Shown here: positions 37,650 to 46,861 of the stretch, in pieces
How positions within the stretch are numbered: the stretch's first letter is position 1
Layout of the letters: every line of letters begins with the position of its first letter
Assembly: GCA_023957015.1 (NCBI GenBank)
Contig: JAMLHR010000006.1
Span: 1-64,000 of the forward strand
Direction of reading: 5' to 3'
DNA length: 64,000 nt
Source: Thermomicrobiales bacterium
GTDB lineage: Bacteria > Chloroflexota > Chloroflexia > Thermomicrobiales > UBA6265
Translations under genes and position numbers: made by a program
The notes under the pieces: generated by a model
Told to the model about the DNA's origin: nothing
What the model saw: the letters and a program-made list of their open reading frames with translations, nothing else
Databases searched by the model: none

Positions 37650-38642
37650 TTAGTTCGCTGACAGACCCCGCAACGCATCCACCGAAACCGCACCCGCGAA
37701 ATCCGGGAACGACTCATCGAAACGTTGTATGAATCCCTCTGGGGTAAAGATGTGTTCCTGCGGACCGTGGTATTCGATAGCGTGCGTGCTGGTCAGCGCC
37801 GCCATCCGACCGGCCACCGGCAGATCAGCACCGATCAGCAGGCCAGCCACAAGACCGGCACGATAGGCGTCGCCGCCACCCGTTGGATCGCCGAACTGCT
37901 TCGTTGGTGCGATCGGGATCAAGTGGCTTTCCCCATTCGCCCGAATCTCGCTGCCGCGATTGCCGTACGTGATCACCGTCATCGGCTTACTCGCAGCGAT
38001 GTCATCGACGCTCAGACCCGTCTTGTTCGTCATCATGCCGAACTCGTAGTCATTGCCAATGACGATGTCAGCCAGGTCAATACCGCGCGCGATCTGCTCA
38101 CCGCTGAGGATGACGATCTGGAAGGCCGGATCGTAGATCAGTTGGCAATCCTCCGCCGCAGCGAACTGCTCGGTGTGCTTCACCATCGCACCCGGATCAC
38201 CGGCACTGACGATACCGTAGGCTGCATCGCGAGCGACCTCGGAGACATCAATCTTCTGGGCCTCACTTCCCGGTCCGGGATAGAACGAGGCGATCTGATT
38301 GCCGACATTGTCCGCATTCATGAATGCGGTGGCGGTGAAATCGTTGCCATCCTCAATGAGGAGCGCGAGATCGACACCCAGATTCTCCAACTTGGCTCGG
38401 TAGGGACCGAAGTCCTGACCAACGGTACCAACCAGCGTGGTGGGGACACCCAGCAGCGCCATGTTGTAGACCATATTGCCCGCCACACCGCCGTGCTGTC
38501 GCTTGAACGAATCAAGCAGAAAGCTAACCGAGAGCGTATGGGCTTTGTCCTGGAGAATGTGATCGGCGAACGAGCCGTCAAAATGCATGATGTAGTCGTA
38601 TGCGATCGACGCACTGACTACGACTCCGGTTGAGCGAGTCAC
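37650..38642 (-). CDS. PfkB-family kinase, adenosine kinase-like
   Basis: A 330-residue ribokinase-fold kinase. The first PfkB motif GGVAGNMVYNMALLG and the second motif DPTGGGDAYRAGL with the catalytic aspartate are present; NDYEFGMM matches adenosine kinase-like members. By position next to ahcY, it probably phosphorylates the adenosine released, so SAH breakdown is pulled forward; this is inference. GTG at 38642 with AGGAG 10 bases upstream is preferred to ATG at 38705 because the family N-terminus VVVSASIAYDYIMHFDG starts just after it. Confidence 0.85.
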   Translation of the reverse strand: MTRSTGVVVSASIAYDYIMHFDGSFADHILQDKAHTLSVSFLLDSFKRQHGGVAGNMVYNMALLGVPTTLVGTVGQDFGPYRAKLENLGVDLALLIEDGNDFTATAFMNADNVGNQIASFYPGPGSEAQKIDVSEVARDAAYGIVSAGDPGAMVKHTEQFAAAEDCQLIYDPAFQIVILSGEQIARGIDLADIVIGNDYEFGMMTNKTGLSVDDIAASKPMTVITYGNRGSEIRANGESHLIPIAPTKQFGDPTGGGDAYRAGLVAGLLIGADLPVAGRMAALTSTHAIEYHGPQEHIFTPEGFIQRFDESFPDFAGAVSVDALRGLSAN

Positions 38643-38734
38643 TGAGTTGGAACTCCTGTCCGTGACAATTGGAGTGGGTCGAATGCGCGACGAGGAGTCA
38701 CTCATCGACCGCGCGCCCCGGCGGGCACGCGACA

Positions 38735-38756
38735 CCGACAATCGTGCGATTGTCGG
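38735..38756. promoter_or_regulatory. Perfect inverted repeat upstream of the methyl-cycle genes
   Basis: CCGACAATCG-TG-CGATTGTCGG, ten-base arms with two bases between. It sits in the 149-base leader between aroKB and the kinase gene and could be an operator for the kinase-ahcY-metK group. Confidence 0.4.
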
Positions 38757-38791
38757 CAACCTGCATCAGCATACCATAGCGCGCCGAAATA

Positions 38792-40447
38792 CTAGTAGTG
38801 GGCAGGTTGCCCGAGCACGAACTCCAGGGCAACATCGATATGTTCCGCCGAGACCTCGTTCGTCACGAACACGCCACCGTCGGCCTGCGGTAGCACCCAG
38901 TTCTGCTTTCCGGAAAACACCTTTTTGTCTGCCCCCATCTTCTGGAGCACGACACTGGTATCCGCATTGGTGCTGACCGGCAAACCGAAAGCACGTAACG
39001 TCTCCATTAGTTCCGTCCGCATTGATGCATCAATATCGCCTCGCGCAACAGCGACCGTCAGCGCTGCCACCAAGCCAACCGCGATCGCCTCACCGTGAAG
39101 CAACTGATATCCGGCGGCCTCGATGCCATGACCGATCGTGTGGCCCAGGTTCAGGATCTGACGGATCCCTGCCTCACGCTCATCCGCCGCAACCACACTG
39201 GCCTTGAGGCTGATATTCTGCCGAATCACCCAGCTGGTCAGCGGTTCCGAAAGCGAGAGCAAACCAGCCGCATTCAGTCGCAATACCTCGGCCAGGAATC
39301 CGGGATCGCCGCCCGGTGTGCTCGCCTGGATCACGCCATGCTTGATCACTTCTCCGAATCCGGAGCGGAACTCGCGGTCAGGTAGTGTTCGCAGGAATCG
39401 AGGATCGACCAGTACTACCGGCGGCTGGTAGAAGGCACCAATCAGGTTCTTGCCGGTGGCGTGATTGATACCGGTCTTGCCACCGACACTGCTATCAACC
39501 ATCGAAAGCAACGTTGTCGGGATCTGGATCAGGCCTATGCCACGCAGTACGGTCGCAGCGGCGAAGCCCATGAGATCGCCGACCACACCGCCGCCGAGCG
39601 CAATGACGACATCGCTGCGGCGCACACCGTTAGTGAGCATCCAGTCCAGGATCTCACCGTATCGCTCCAGGCTCTTGCTGGTCTCCCCAGCGGGAATGTC
39701 GTAGACATGCACCGGCACAGCGAGGGACTCGGCCAATGCGTCCAGATACTCCTGATTGGCCGCCGCCATACGAGCATCAACGCCAACCCAGACAGCCTGT
39801 GCCTTCGGCCACCGGTCGGAAACAACTTCCGCAACGGTATCGGCAACAACCTGCCCCACACGAATCGAGGATTCGGCACTGTCCGTGCGCAAAATGACTT
39901 CCGATGGTCGTCCATTGGCCAGGTTGACGAGCTCGACCAGATCCGCAGCCGTCCGCTCGGCGGATCGCTTGCCAACGGGAATCGTGATATCGGCAAGGCC
40001 GTAATACCCAGCTCGCTGCTCGATCAGAGAGCGCATTCGCTCCAACTGATCATCAGCGGCCAACATCGGCCGGTCGGTCGTGCGAGTCTCGTCTGCGTGC
40101 GCTTGCACCCGCGCCAGCAACACCTCGGGTGTGGCGGTCAGCCAAGCAGAAAGCGTGGTCGCGGAATCACGAATCGCCAAGCGGGCGATGTCATTGCAGA
40201 CAGCTCCGCCGCCTGTGGAGATAACGGCATCCCTCACCTGGAGCAGTTCAGCCAGAAGATCAGCTTCGAGTGCGCGGAAGGCTGGTTCACCATCCTCGGC
40301 GAAGATCGTTGGAATAGTGCGACCGACACGCGCCTCGATCTCGTCATCCATATCAACGAAATCCCAGCCGAGGGTCTCCGCCACCAATCGACCAACGGTG
40401 CTCTTCCCTGCACCACTCATTCCCGTGAGCATCAGTCGCTCAATCAT
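38792..40447 (-). CDS. aroKB: Bifunctional shikimate kinase / 3-dehydroquinate synthase
   Basis: A 551-residue fusion of two shikimate-pathway enzymes. Residues 1-170 are AroK, with Walker A GMSGAGKSTVG and the shikimate-binding FVDMDDEIE and STGGGAV. From about residue 190 to the end is AroB, with GGGVVGDLMGFAA, the QIPTTLLSMVDSSVGGKTGI block, GEVIKHGVI and NLGHTIGHGIE metal ligands. The two steps are not sequential (AroB is step 2, AroK step 5). Start at 40447 is the ATG two residues before RLMLTGM. It is divergent from the sigma-54 regulator. Confidence 0.93.
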   Translation of the reverse strand: MIERLMLTGMSGAGKSTVGRLVAETLGWDFVDMDDEIEARVGRTIPTIFAEDGEPAFRALEADLLAELLQVRDAVISTGGGAVCNDIARLAIRDSATTLSAWLTATPEVLLARVQAHADETRTTDRPMLAADDQLERMRSLIEQRAGYYGLADITIPVGKRSAERTAADLVELVNLANGRPSEVILRTDSAESSIRVGQVVADTVAEVVSDRWPKAQAVWVGVDARMAAANQEYLDALAESLAVPVHVYDIPAGETSKSLERYGEILDWMLTNGVRRSDVVIALGGGVVGDLMGFAAATVLRGIGLIQIPTTLLSMVDSSVGGKTGINHATGKNLIGAFYQPPVVLVDPRFLRTLPDREFRSGFGEVIKHGVIQASTPGGDPGFLAEVLRLNAAGLLSLSEPLTSWVIRQNISLKASVVAADEREAGIRQILNLGHTIGHGIEAAGYQLLHGEAIAVGLVAALTVAVARGDIDASMRTELMETLRAFGLPVSTNADTSVVLQKMGADKKVFSGKQNWVLPQADGGVFVTNEVSAEHIDVALEFVLGQPAHY

Positions 40448-40554
40448 GTTTGTCCCGATCACCTTCCAGCAGAATCCAACGTCTCTATGCGCTAAGGCTA
40501 TACTTTTTCCAGGCACCTCGCATGATTTTCATCCCAACCCCGCAGGAGCACCAC

Positions 40555-41913
40555 ATGCCAACCGAGACAATTCTGATAGCCGATGACGATGCCTCAATGC
40601 GAGCAATGCTGCGCGAATTCCTGGCCGACGAAGGCTACGAGACGATTGAGGTCGAAACGGGATCGGCAGTGGAGTCGGCCATCAGCGAGCAGAATCCAGC
40701 GCTTGTGCTGATGGATATCCGTCTACCAGACAAGAGTGGTCTGGATGTCCTCAAGGAACTGAAGGGGCCACAAAAGCCCGTCATCGTCATGACCGCATTC
40801 GGTGGATCGGGTGTCGCTATCGAGGCGATGCGCCTCGGCGCGTATGACTACATCACCAAACCGTTTGATCTGGATGATGTAAGTCAGGTGCTAAAACGTT
40901 ACTTCGATCATCGCCAACTCACCCAGCACGTCGCCGAACTCTCCGAAGCCATCACCCGCAATGATCCCTCCGATCCGCTTGTCGGCAACAGCCCGGCCAT
41001 GCAGGAGGTCTACAAGCAGATCGGTCGCGTTGCGGCATCCGATGCGACGGTGCTTATCACGGGTGAAACCGGAACTGGCAAGGAGCTGATCGCCAGCATC
41101 CTCCATCGCACCAGTCGCTATAGTCGGGGTCGATTGGTAAAGGTCAACTGCGCCGCATTACCAGAGTCGTTGCTGGAGAGCGAACTCTTCGGTCACGAGA
41201 AAGGCGCATTCACAGGAGCCGTTGCTCAACGCAAGGGTCGGTTCGAGCTGGCGGATAAAGGCACTATTTTCCTCGACGAGATCGGCGAGATGACGCTGGC
41301 GACGCAGAAGAAGCTGCTGCGTGTGCTCCAGGAACGCGAGTTTGAGCGTGTCGGTGGCCAGCTCACCGTCAAGGTCGATACCCGTGTCATCGCGGCCACC
41401 AACAAGATACTGACACAGGAGGTTGAGGCCGGTCGCTTCCGCGAGGACCTCTACTACCGACTCAATGTCATCGATATCTATCTGCCACCCTTGCGCGAGC
41501 GAGAGGGCGATATCCCACTCCTGGTGGAAGCATTGATTGATCGCCACCGGTCGAATCCGGGGACGACTCCGATCCGCATCAGCCAGGGTGCGCTGGAGAA
41601 ACTCGAGACCTATAGCTGGCCGGGAAATGTACGCGAACTCGAGAATGTGGTGCAGCGGGCATTGGTTCTGGCCCAAGGTGGCGTGATTAGCGAGCAACAC
41701 ATCAGCTTCGCGGGTACGGATGGGCGACGACTGATCGATATCGGTGAGCGTGTTCGAAGGGGTGTCGATCTGCCGGAGATGCTGGCCGATATCGAGCGCA
41801 CCGCGATCGAGGAGGCATTGGACATCGCAGGCGGAGACCGCAAGGAAGCGGCCTCACTGCTCACAATCTCGCTGACGGAGTTCAATAAACGCGCCAAGAC
41901 GTTCGATCTGTAG
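40555..41913 (+). CDS. Sigma-54-dependent response regulator (NtrC family)
   Basis: A 452-residue regulator. The receiver domain holds the phospho-acceptor Asp54 in VLMDIRLPDKSG and Lys in TKPFDL. The AAA+ domain has Walker A GETGTGKEL and the sigma-54 contact loop GAFTGA, plus DEIGEM. A Fis-type helix-turn-helix ends the protein (GDRKEAASLLTISLTEFNKR). The ATG at 40555 follows AGGAG. An intact GAFTGA implies that an RpoN is encoded elsewhere. No kinase is adjacent. Confidence 0.93.
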   Translation: MPTETILIADDDASMRAMLREFLADEGYETIEVETGSAVESAISEQNPALVLMDIRLPDKSGLDVLKELKGPQKPVIVMTAFGGSGVAIEAMRLGAYDYITKPFDLDDVSQVLKRYFDHRQLTQHVAELSEAITRNDPSDPLVGNSPAMQEVYKQIGRVAASDATVLITGETGTGKELIASILHRTSRYSRGRLVKVNCAALPESLLESELFGHEKGAFTGAVAQRKGRFELADKGTIFLDEIGEMTLATQKKLLRVLQEREFERVGGQLTVKVDTRVIAATNKILTQEVEAGRFREDLYYRLNVIDIYLPPLREREGDIPLLVEALIDRHRSNPGTTPIRISQGALEKLETYSWPGNVRELENVVQRALVLAQGGVISEQHISFAGTDGRRLIDIGERVRRGVDLPEMLADIERTAIEEALDIAGGDRKEAASLLTISLTEFNKRAKTFDL

Positions 41914-41929
41914 GCCGCCGTTATGCTGG

Positions 41930-41954
41930 AGGGGAGACAAGCTCCCCTGCTACC
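41930..41954 (-). repeat. Dispersed hairpin repeat, copy C
   Basis: On the minus strand: GGTAGCAGGGGAG, CTTGT, CTCCCCT. It carries G-C in place of the C-G pair of copies A and B. It lies in the 50-base gap between two converging genes. Confidence 0.6.
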
Positions 41955-41963
41955 AGACTCTTG

Positions 41964-42971
41964 CTAATCCAGTACCTTTGTCACCGGATCGATCTCAACG
42001 GTGTCTTCCACCTTCGGACGAGTGGTTGCTTCGATCGGCTTGTCGCCTTCCAGCAACTCACCCACGAAGGGAATACCCTCGGCGAGCTTCAGTGCCTGAT
42101 CGCGCAGATTTGCGAGCTGGAGGCGACTTGGTTTGGCACCATGCTGGTAGTAGAGATCGGCAGCCTTACCCATCGCCAGTGTACCGGCGTATGCGATAGC
42201 AACCTTCGGGATCGTGCCACCCGCAAACGGCACGAACGATGCCGCCTCGCGTGCTGCGGTGCGCCACAGGAACCCCGCGCCAACAACCGGTGTCAGCTCA
42301 CGCATGATCGCCATCTGATCGTTCAGATCCTCGCCGTTCGCTGCAGCGATCTTGTAGCACATCATCACCTGATTCTTGGTGAGGACAATCAGATCAGCAC
42401 CAGCCGCGATAACAGACCCCAGGAACGGGATCATCGCGGGTACGTTCGAAACCAATGCGAACTGTCCGTTGGCACGTGCGGTTTGCTCGACAATCGCGGT
42501 GACCGCGGCTCGCCGCCAATGGGGATGGAATCGTCCGAACGACGTCGCCATCTCCGGCATCATCTCAAGTACCTGCAAGCGAATCGCCCGCACGGACTCA
42601 TCATCACCCTCGATCGATGCCGAGAGGAAGAAAACGTTGCTCGTATCCCTTGTCTCACCGACTCGCAAACGCACCGCATCGAACAATCCCTCGCCATCGG
42701 GATCGTAAACGATGACAACATCGTGGCGATGGGGATCGAAGTTCCGTTGGATGGTCGACCATGCTTCGGATCGAACACCGTTGCGATCATCAAGCCCAAA
42801 GAGCCGCGTAGCGGCTTCTCCTGCCAGATGATCACTACTGGCAACAACGAGAATGCGTGGCATCTCCTCGGCCCGATCCCGCGTTTCCTGAAAATCGATA
42901 TCCTTGACCACGTTCATAAACGACCGAGCGGTACCAACGGCGCCGACCGGTCCACCCTTCAGCATCTTCAT
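41964..42971 (-). CDS. Membrane protein with DUF697-like domain and degenerate GTPase-like N-terminus
   Basis: A 335-residue protein I recognise only partly. The C-terminal half (about 180-290) has two hydrophobic hairpins typical of DUF697/YcjF-like proteins (NVPAMIPFLGSVIAAGADLI and VVGAGFLWRTAAREAASFVP with PFAGGTIPKVAIAY). The first half has a strand order resembling a small GTPase (RILVVASSDHLAGE, DVVIVYDPDG, NVFFLSAS) but no GxxxxGKS, so it may be a pseudo-GTPase; this is inference. ATG at 42971 follows AGGAG at a long spacing. Function unknown. Confidence 0.6.
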   Translation of the reverse strand: MKMLKGGPVGAVGTARSFMNVVKDIDFQETRDRAEEMPRILVVASSDHLAGEAATRLFGLDDRNGVRSEAWSTIQRNFDPHRHDVVIVYDPDGEGLFDAVRLRVGETRDTSNVFFLSASIEGDDESVRAIRLQVLEMMPEMATSFGRFHPHWRRAAVTAIVEQTARANGQFALVSNVPAMIPFLGSVIAAGADLIVLTKNQVMMCYKIAAANGEDLNDQMAIMRELTPVVGAGFLWRTAAREAASFVPFAGGTIPKVAIAYAGTLAMGKAADLYYQHGAKPSRLQLANLRDQALKLAEGIPFVGELLEGDKPIEATTRPKVEDTVEIDPVTKVLD

Positions 42972-43049
42972 GTGACTGCCAGTTCTCCTGACGCGTGTTG
43001 CGACCCTTGCTTGCGGATGTACATGGTCAGAATAACGGATTGACACAAA

Positions 43050-43077
43050 CAGCGTGGACGTTTACACGCCCACGCTG
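43050..43077 (-). terminator. Terminator of mdh
   Basis: CAGCGTGG and CCACGCTG arms; on the minus strand the hairpin is followed by TTTGTGTC, 31 bases after the mdh stop. Confidence 0.65.
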
Positions 43078-43107
43078 CTGAAATTTCCGGTTAACCGGTA
43101 GAGAGAA

Positions 43108-44055
43108 CTACTCGAGATTCGCCATTGCCGTAACCAAATCCTGGACAGCATCTGCGGATCGCTTCAATGCTTCCGCCTCGTCGTCAGTCAATTTGATCTC
43201 AATGACCTTCTCCAGGCCGTTCTTGCCAAGCTTGACCGGAACACCAACATAGAGATTCTCAACGCCGTATTCACCCTGCAGATAGACACTGGTCGGGAGA
43301 ATGCGCTTCTTGTCCAGCAGGATCGAATCGATCATCTCGCAAACGGAGGCTGCCGGTGCATAGTATGCGGAACCAGTCTTGAGCAAGGCCACGACCTCTG
43401 CGCCACCATTGGCGGTGCGGGTCTGGAGCCGGGCGATCGTCTCCTCATCCATCAGATCAGGTAGCGGGATACCGGCAACCGTGCTGTAGCGAGCCAGCGG
43501 CACCATCGTATCGCCGTGGCCACCGAGCACGAAGGCGCTGACATCCTCGATCGAGACATCAAGCTCCTCGGCAATGAAGCTGCGGAAACGAGCGCTATCG
43601 AGCACACCAGCCATACCGAGCACACGCTCACGGGGGAAGCCACTGACATCGAACGCCACATGGCACATGGCATCAAGCGGATTCGAGACGACGATGAGGA
43701 TCGCGTTCGGCGCGACCTTGGCGATCTCGCCGGTGACTGCAGTGAGGATGCCCTTGTTGACCTTCAGCAGGTCATCGCGACTCATGCCTGGCTTACGCGG
43801 TACACCGGAGGTGATAACAACGATATCGGAATCGGCAGCATCGGCGTAGTCGTTCGAGCCAAGTATGTAGCTGTCATACCCCATGACCGGGCCGGTCTCA
43901 CGCAGATCAAGCGCTTTGCCCTGCGGCATACCCTCGATAATATCGATCATCACGATATCGACGTAATCGCGCTGCGCCATCAACTGGGCGACCGTGCCAC
44001 CCACCATACCGGTACCAACAACGGTAACCTTTGGTCGATTCTCCATGTGAACCAT
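43108..44055 (-). CDS. mdh: Malate dehydrogenase (LDH-like, NAD-dependent)
   Basis: A 315-residue enzyme of the tetrameric LDH-like MDH type that interconverts malate and oxaloacetate in the TCA cycle. NAD binding: [20 protein letters not shown]; substrate arginines in [14 protein letters not shown]; the catalytic histidine in [14 protein letters not shown] at 44055 follows AAGGAAAG. The window also encodes a membrane-linked malate:quinone oxidoreductase at 49.7 kb, so the cell can oxidise malate two ways. Confidence 0.96.
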   Translation of the reverse strand: MVHMENRPKVTVVGTGMVGGTVAQLMAQRDYVDIVMIDIIEGMPQGKALDLRETGPVMGYDSYILGSNDYADAADSDIVVITSGVPRKPGMSRDDLLKVNKGILTAVTGEIAKVAPNAILIVVSNPLDAMCHVAFDVSGFPRERVLGMAGVLDSARFRSFIAEELDVSIEDVSAFVLGGHGDTMVPLARYSTVAGIPLPDLMDEETIARLQTRTANGGAEVVALLKTGSAYYAPAASVCEMIDSILLDKKRILPTSVYLQGEYGVENLYVGVPVKLGKNGLEKVIEIKLTDDEAEALKRSADAVQDLVTAMANLE

Positions 44056-44283
44056 CGCAGTGCTTTCCTTCCATCCGGTTTGCCGGACTGACCAACCAAC
44101 TATCTGATTCATGGTTGAATTCTGGCTGGTTTACGTTAACCCAGATCCAGCGAGCCATGATCAGCACCTACCAACAGTGTAGCGCTGCAATTGGTACAAT
44201 CACGTCAGGATTTCCACGCACGAGCATCACAAAACCATCACACCCGTGAAATTCTTCACAAACCTGATGCTTGCGAAAATGCA

Positions 44284-44313
44284 TTGACGCTGAGCGAAGA
44301 ACCCGCCTATACT
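44284..44313 (+). promoter_or_regulatory. Promoter of the tRNA operon
   Basis: TTGACG (44284-44289), an 18-base spacer and TATACT (44308-44313), 26 bases before the first tRNA. Confidence 0.7.
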
Positions 44314-44338
44314 TGGCTTCGCTGCACAGCAGTCACCA

Positions 44339-44426
44339 GCCCAGGTGGCGGAATCGGCAGACGCGCTAGCTTGAGGGGCTAGTGCCCGTTTAGGGCGTGA
44401 AGGTTCAAATCCTTTCCTGGGCACCA
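44339..44426 (+). tRNA. tRNA-Leu(GAG), CCA encoded
   Basis: Acceptor GCCCAGG/CCTGGGC with discriminator A and encoded CCA (44424-44426). The anticodon loop is TTGAGGG between CTAGC and GCTAG arms; the long variable arm typical of leucine tRNAs is GTGCCCGTTTAGGGC. TTCAAAT marks the T loop. Confidence 0.95.
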
Positions 44427-44439
44427 GTTGATCGTTCTC

Positions 44440-44514
<75 letters not shown>

Positions 44515-44545
44515 CGGCCAGAGCGTGACCATCAACTGCATATCG

Positions 44546-44621
44546 GCCAAGGTAGCTCAGTTGGTAGAGCTCACGACTGAAAATCGTGCGGTCCCCGGTT
44601 CGAGCCCGGGCCTTGGCACCA
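44546..44621 (+). tRNA. tRNA-Phe(GAA), CCA encoded
   Basis: Acceptor GCCAAGG/CCTTGGC, anticodon loop CTGAAAA (GAA) closed by ACGA/TCGT, T loop TTCGAGC, then discriminator A and CCA. Confidence 0.95.
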
Positions 44622-44623
44622 TA

Positions 44624-44656
44624 GGACCACTCGCGAATCGCGGGTGGTTCTTTTTT
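44624..44656 (+). terminator. Rho-independent terminator of the tRNA operon
   Basis: GGACCACTCGCG/CGCGGGTGGTTC stem (one G-U) followed by six T residues, directly after tRNA-Phe. Confidence 0.88.
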
Positions 44657-44730
44657 GTTCATCTGGCCCATCCGCATAGTCCCGGATAGGGTACTTCCTC
44701 ACCACCTCCACACATTCATACTCTATACTT

Positions 44731-44771
44731 ATTCCTATATAGGAATCATTCTCATATATGATGAGAATGAT
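44731..44771. promoter_or_regulatory. Double palindromic metal-regulator-like operator
   Basis: ATTCCTAT/ATAGGAAT is a perfect 16-bp palindrome (44731-44746). It abuts a second repeat, ATCATTCTCAT, five bases, ATGAGAATGAT (44745-44771), whose halves resemble a Fur box. A TATACT -10-like box lies at 44724-44729. It precedes the metal ATPase gene directly. Confidence 0.6.
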
Positions 44772-44779
44772 CGGATTTG

Positions 44780-46750
44780 ATGTCGATGAGTCGAGCCATG
44801 ACGCAACGGAAAGAACCACAAACGATACCACTGGCGATCGCAGCCAGCCTCACCTGGATGGCGACCATCACTGGTTTCGCGCTTTCAAGGGTGGATGACA
44901 CCTATGCTGTGGGCGCGTTCATGCTGGCGTATCTCTTCGGCGGGACACTCGCAACGCGTGATGCTATCAGCGATCTGCTCGAAGGACACGTCAATGTTGA
45001 TCTCCTGATGGTGCTGGCTGCCGCGGGTTCGGCGATGCTGGGTCATTGGTTGGAAGGCGCGATCCTGCTCGGGCTCTTCTCCACCTCGAATGCTCTCGAG
45101 TTCTATGCCATGCGACGCACGCGCAACGCAGTACGTGCTCTGATGGACATGACGCCACCGACGGCGCACGTTCAGGTAGGTGATACATACCTCGTAAAGG
45201 ATGTCAACGATGTGCGCGTTGGCGACATGGTACTCATTCAACCCGGCGAACGCATTCCCGTCGATGCGCGTGTTATCGAGGGATCGTCAGCCGTTGACCA
45301 GGCCGCGATCACGGGCGAATCCGCACCTGTTCACAAAAACATCAACGATGATGTCTTCGCGGGAACCATCAATGGTAATGGCAGCCTCATCGTTGAGGTG
45401 ACCAGATTAGCCTCAGACACCACACTGGCGCGGATCGTCGCCCTCGTCGCCGATGCCCAGAACGATCAGTCCGACCTCCAGGAGTTCGCCGAAGGGTTCG
45501 AGGGCAAGTATGCGGTCTTCGTCATTGCCGTTTCCGCCCTGGTCACACTCATCCCCATGATGTTTGGCGTATCGAGTGGTGACGCCTTCTATCGCGGAAT
45601 GACGCTTCTCGTCGTCATGAGTCCATGTGCCCTGGTGATCAGCACACCTGCGGCGACATTGAGCGCACTGGCAAACGCGGCCCGGCGCGGCATCCTGATC
45701 AAGGGAGGTCGGGCGCTGGACACGATGGGGATGATCGATACGGTCGCGTTCGATAAAACCGGCACGCTCACGTATGGTCGCCCGAGCGTCACCGATATCG
45801 TGGTCTTTGACGGACTGGATTCCGCATCCATTCTGGCAACGGCCGCAGCGGTCGAGCAACTCAGCGAGCATCCACTGGGGGCCGCGATCGTGGCCGCAGC
45901 CCAGACCCAGGCTATCGCCATACCGATCGCCGAGAACCTGCAAGCTTATCCCGGTCACGGTGTATCTGCTCAGGTGGGGGATAATCGTGTTGCCCTCGGC
46001 AACCGCCGGATGATGAGTCTGGATGGTATTGCTTTACCCCAAACAGCGCTGGACTACCACCGTAATCTCGGGGCGGAGGGCAAGACACCCATCTTCGTGA
46101 CGGTGAATAGACAGCTCGTTGCCATCATTGCGGTGGCTGATGCACTGCGACCGCACGTCCCGGAAACGCTCGCACGCTTGCGCAAGCTGGGCGTTGGGCG
46201 CACGGTGATGCTCTCCGGGGATACCGATCACGTCGCGGCCACAGTGGCTCGTCGCATCGGGATTGACGAAGTCCGCGCTGACCTGCTGCCACAAGATAAG
46301 CTGATTGCCATTGATGAACTCAAGCGCACCGGTACAGTCGCGATGGTGGGTGATGGTGTGAACGACGCCCCGGCGCTGGCAAAGGCGCACATTGGTATCG
46401 CCATGGGCGGTGTAGGAACCGATGTCGCCCTTGAGACGGCCGATGTTGTGTTGATGTCCGATGATCTTACCAAGGTGGGGTATGCGATCGAACTCAGCCG
46501 CAAGACCAGACGCATAATCCGGATGAATCTCACCTTTGCTCTTGGGGTTATCGCCGTGCTGGCAGTACTCAACCTGACAATCGGGATTCCACTGACGATG
46601 GGTGTCATCGGACATGAGGGCAGCACCGTGCTGGTGATTCTGAACGGTCTGCGGTTACTCGGTTATGGTGGCGGATGGAAGAATCTCATCCATCACAACA
46701 GCGCCCCAGCATCGACGACTAAACCTCGCTTCCAGGTGATTGCAGCGTAG
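44780..46750 (+). CDS. P1B-4-type heavy-metal translocating ATPase
   Basis: About 656 residues, a transition-metal exporter. The transmembrane metal site is SPCALVISTP and the last helix carries HEGSTVLVILNGLRLL: SPC plus HEGGT-like text marks the P1B-4 class, whose members move Co2+, Fe2+ or Zn2+. The A-domain has TGESAPV, the P-domain DKTGTLT, the N-domain SEHPLG, and GDGVNDAPALAKAH is intact. It lacks N-terminal metal-binding domains, as usual for this class. Starts at 44780, 44786 or 44798 are all possible; no strong Shine-Dalgarno decides. The palindromes just upstream suggest metal-responsive repression. Confidence 0.9.
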   Translation: MSMSRAMTQRKEPQTIPLAIAASLTWMATITGFALSRVDDTYAVGAFMLAYLFGGTLATRDAISDLLEGHVNVDLLMVLAAAGSAMLGHWLEGAILLGLFSTSNALEFYAMRRTRNAVRALMDMTPPTAHVQVGDTYLVKDVNDVRVGDMVLIQPGERIPVDARVIEGSSAVDQAAITGESAPVHKNINDDVFAGTINGNGSLIVEVTRLASDTTLARIVALVADAQNDQSDLQEFAEGFEGKYAVFVIAVSALVTLIPMMFGVSSGDAFYRGMTLLVVMSPCALVISTPAATLSALANAARRGILIKGGRALDTMGMIDTVAFDKTGTLTYGRPSVTDIVVFDGLDSASILATAAAVEQLSEHPLGAAIVAAAQTQAIAIPIAENLQAYPGHGVSAQVGDNRVALGNRRMMSLDGIALPQTALDYHRNLGAEGKTPIFVTVNRQLVAIIAVADALRPHVPETLARLRKLGVGRTVMLSGDTDHVAATVARRIGIDEVRADLLPQDKLIAIDELKRTGTVAMVGDGVNDAPALAKAHIGIAMGGVGTDVALETADVVLMSDDLTKVGYAIELSRKTRRIIRMNLTFALGVIAVLAVLNLTIGIPLTMGVIGHEGSTVLVILNGLRLLGYGGGWKNLIHHNSAPASTTKPRFQVIAA

Positions 46751-46800
46751 AGTGGATCAGCTATGGACCAGTCCGAGCAGGGTTCAACACGGAAATCGAC

Positions 46801-46842
46801 CATCATTCCTCCTCTTCTCCCTGCGATTGAGGAGGAATGATG
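46801..46842. repeat. Long inverted repeat between converging genes
   Basis: Perfect 14-base arms CATCATTCCTCCTC and GAGGAGGAATGATG around a 14-base loop. Flanking GGTTCAACA (46780s) and TGTTGAACC extend the symmetry with a bulge. No T-tract. Confidence 0.5.
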
Positions 46843-46861
46843 TTGAACCGTCGTTTAGGTA

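Noticed and set aside
41961-43043. A 360-codon open frame opposite the DUF697-like gene
   Set aside because: The minus-strand frame has ordered hydrophobic segments and a ribosome site; the plus-strand frame has neither.
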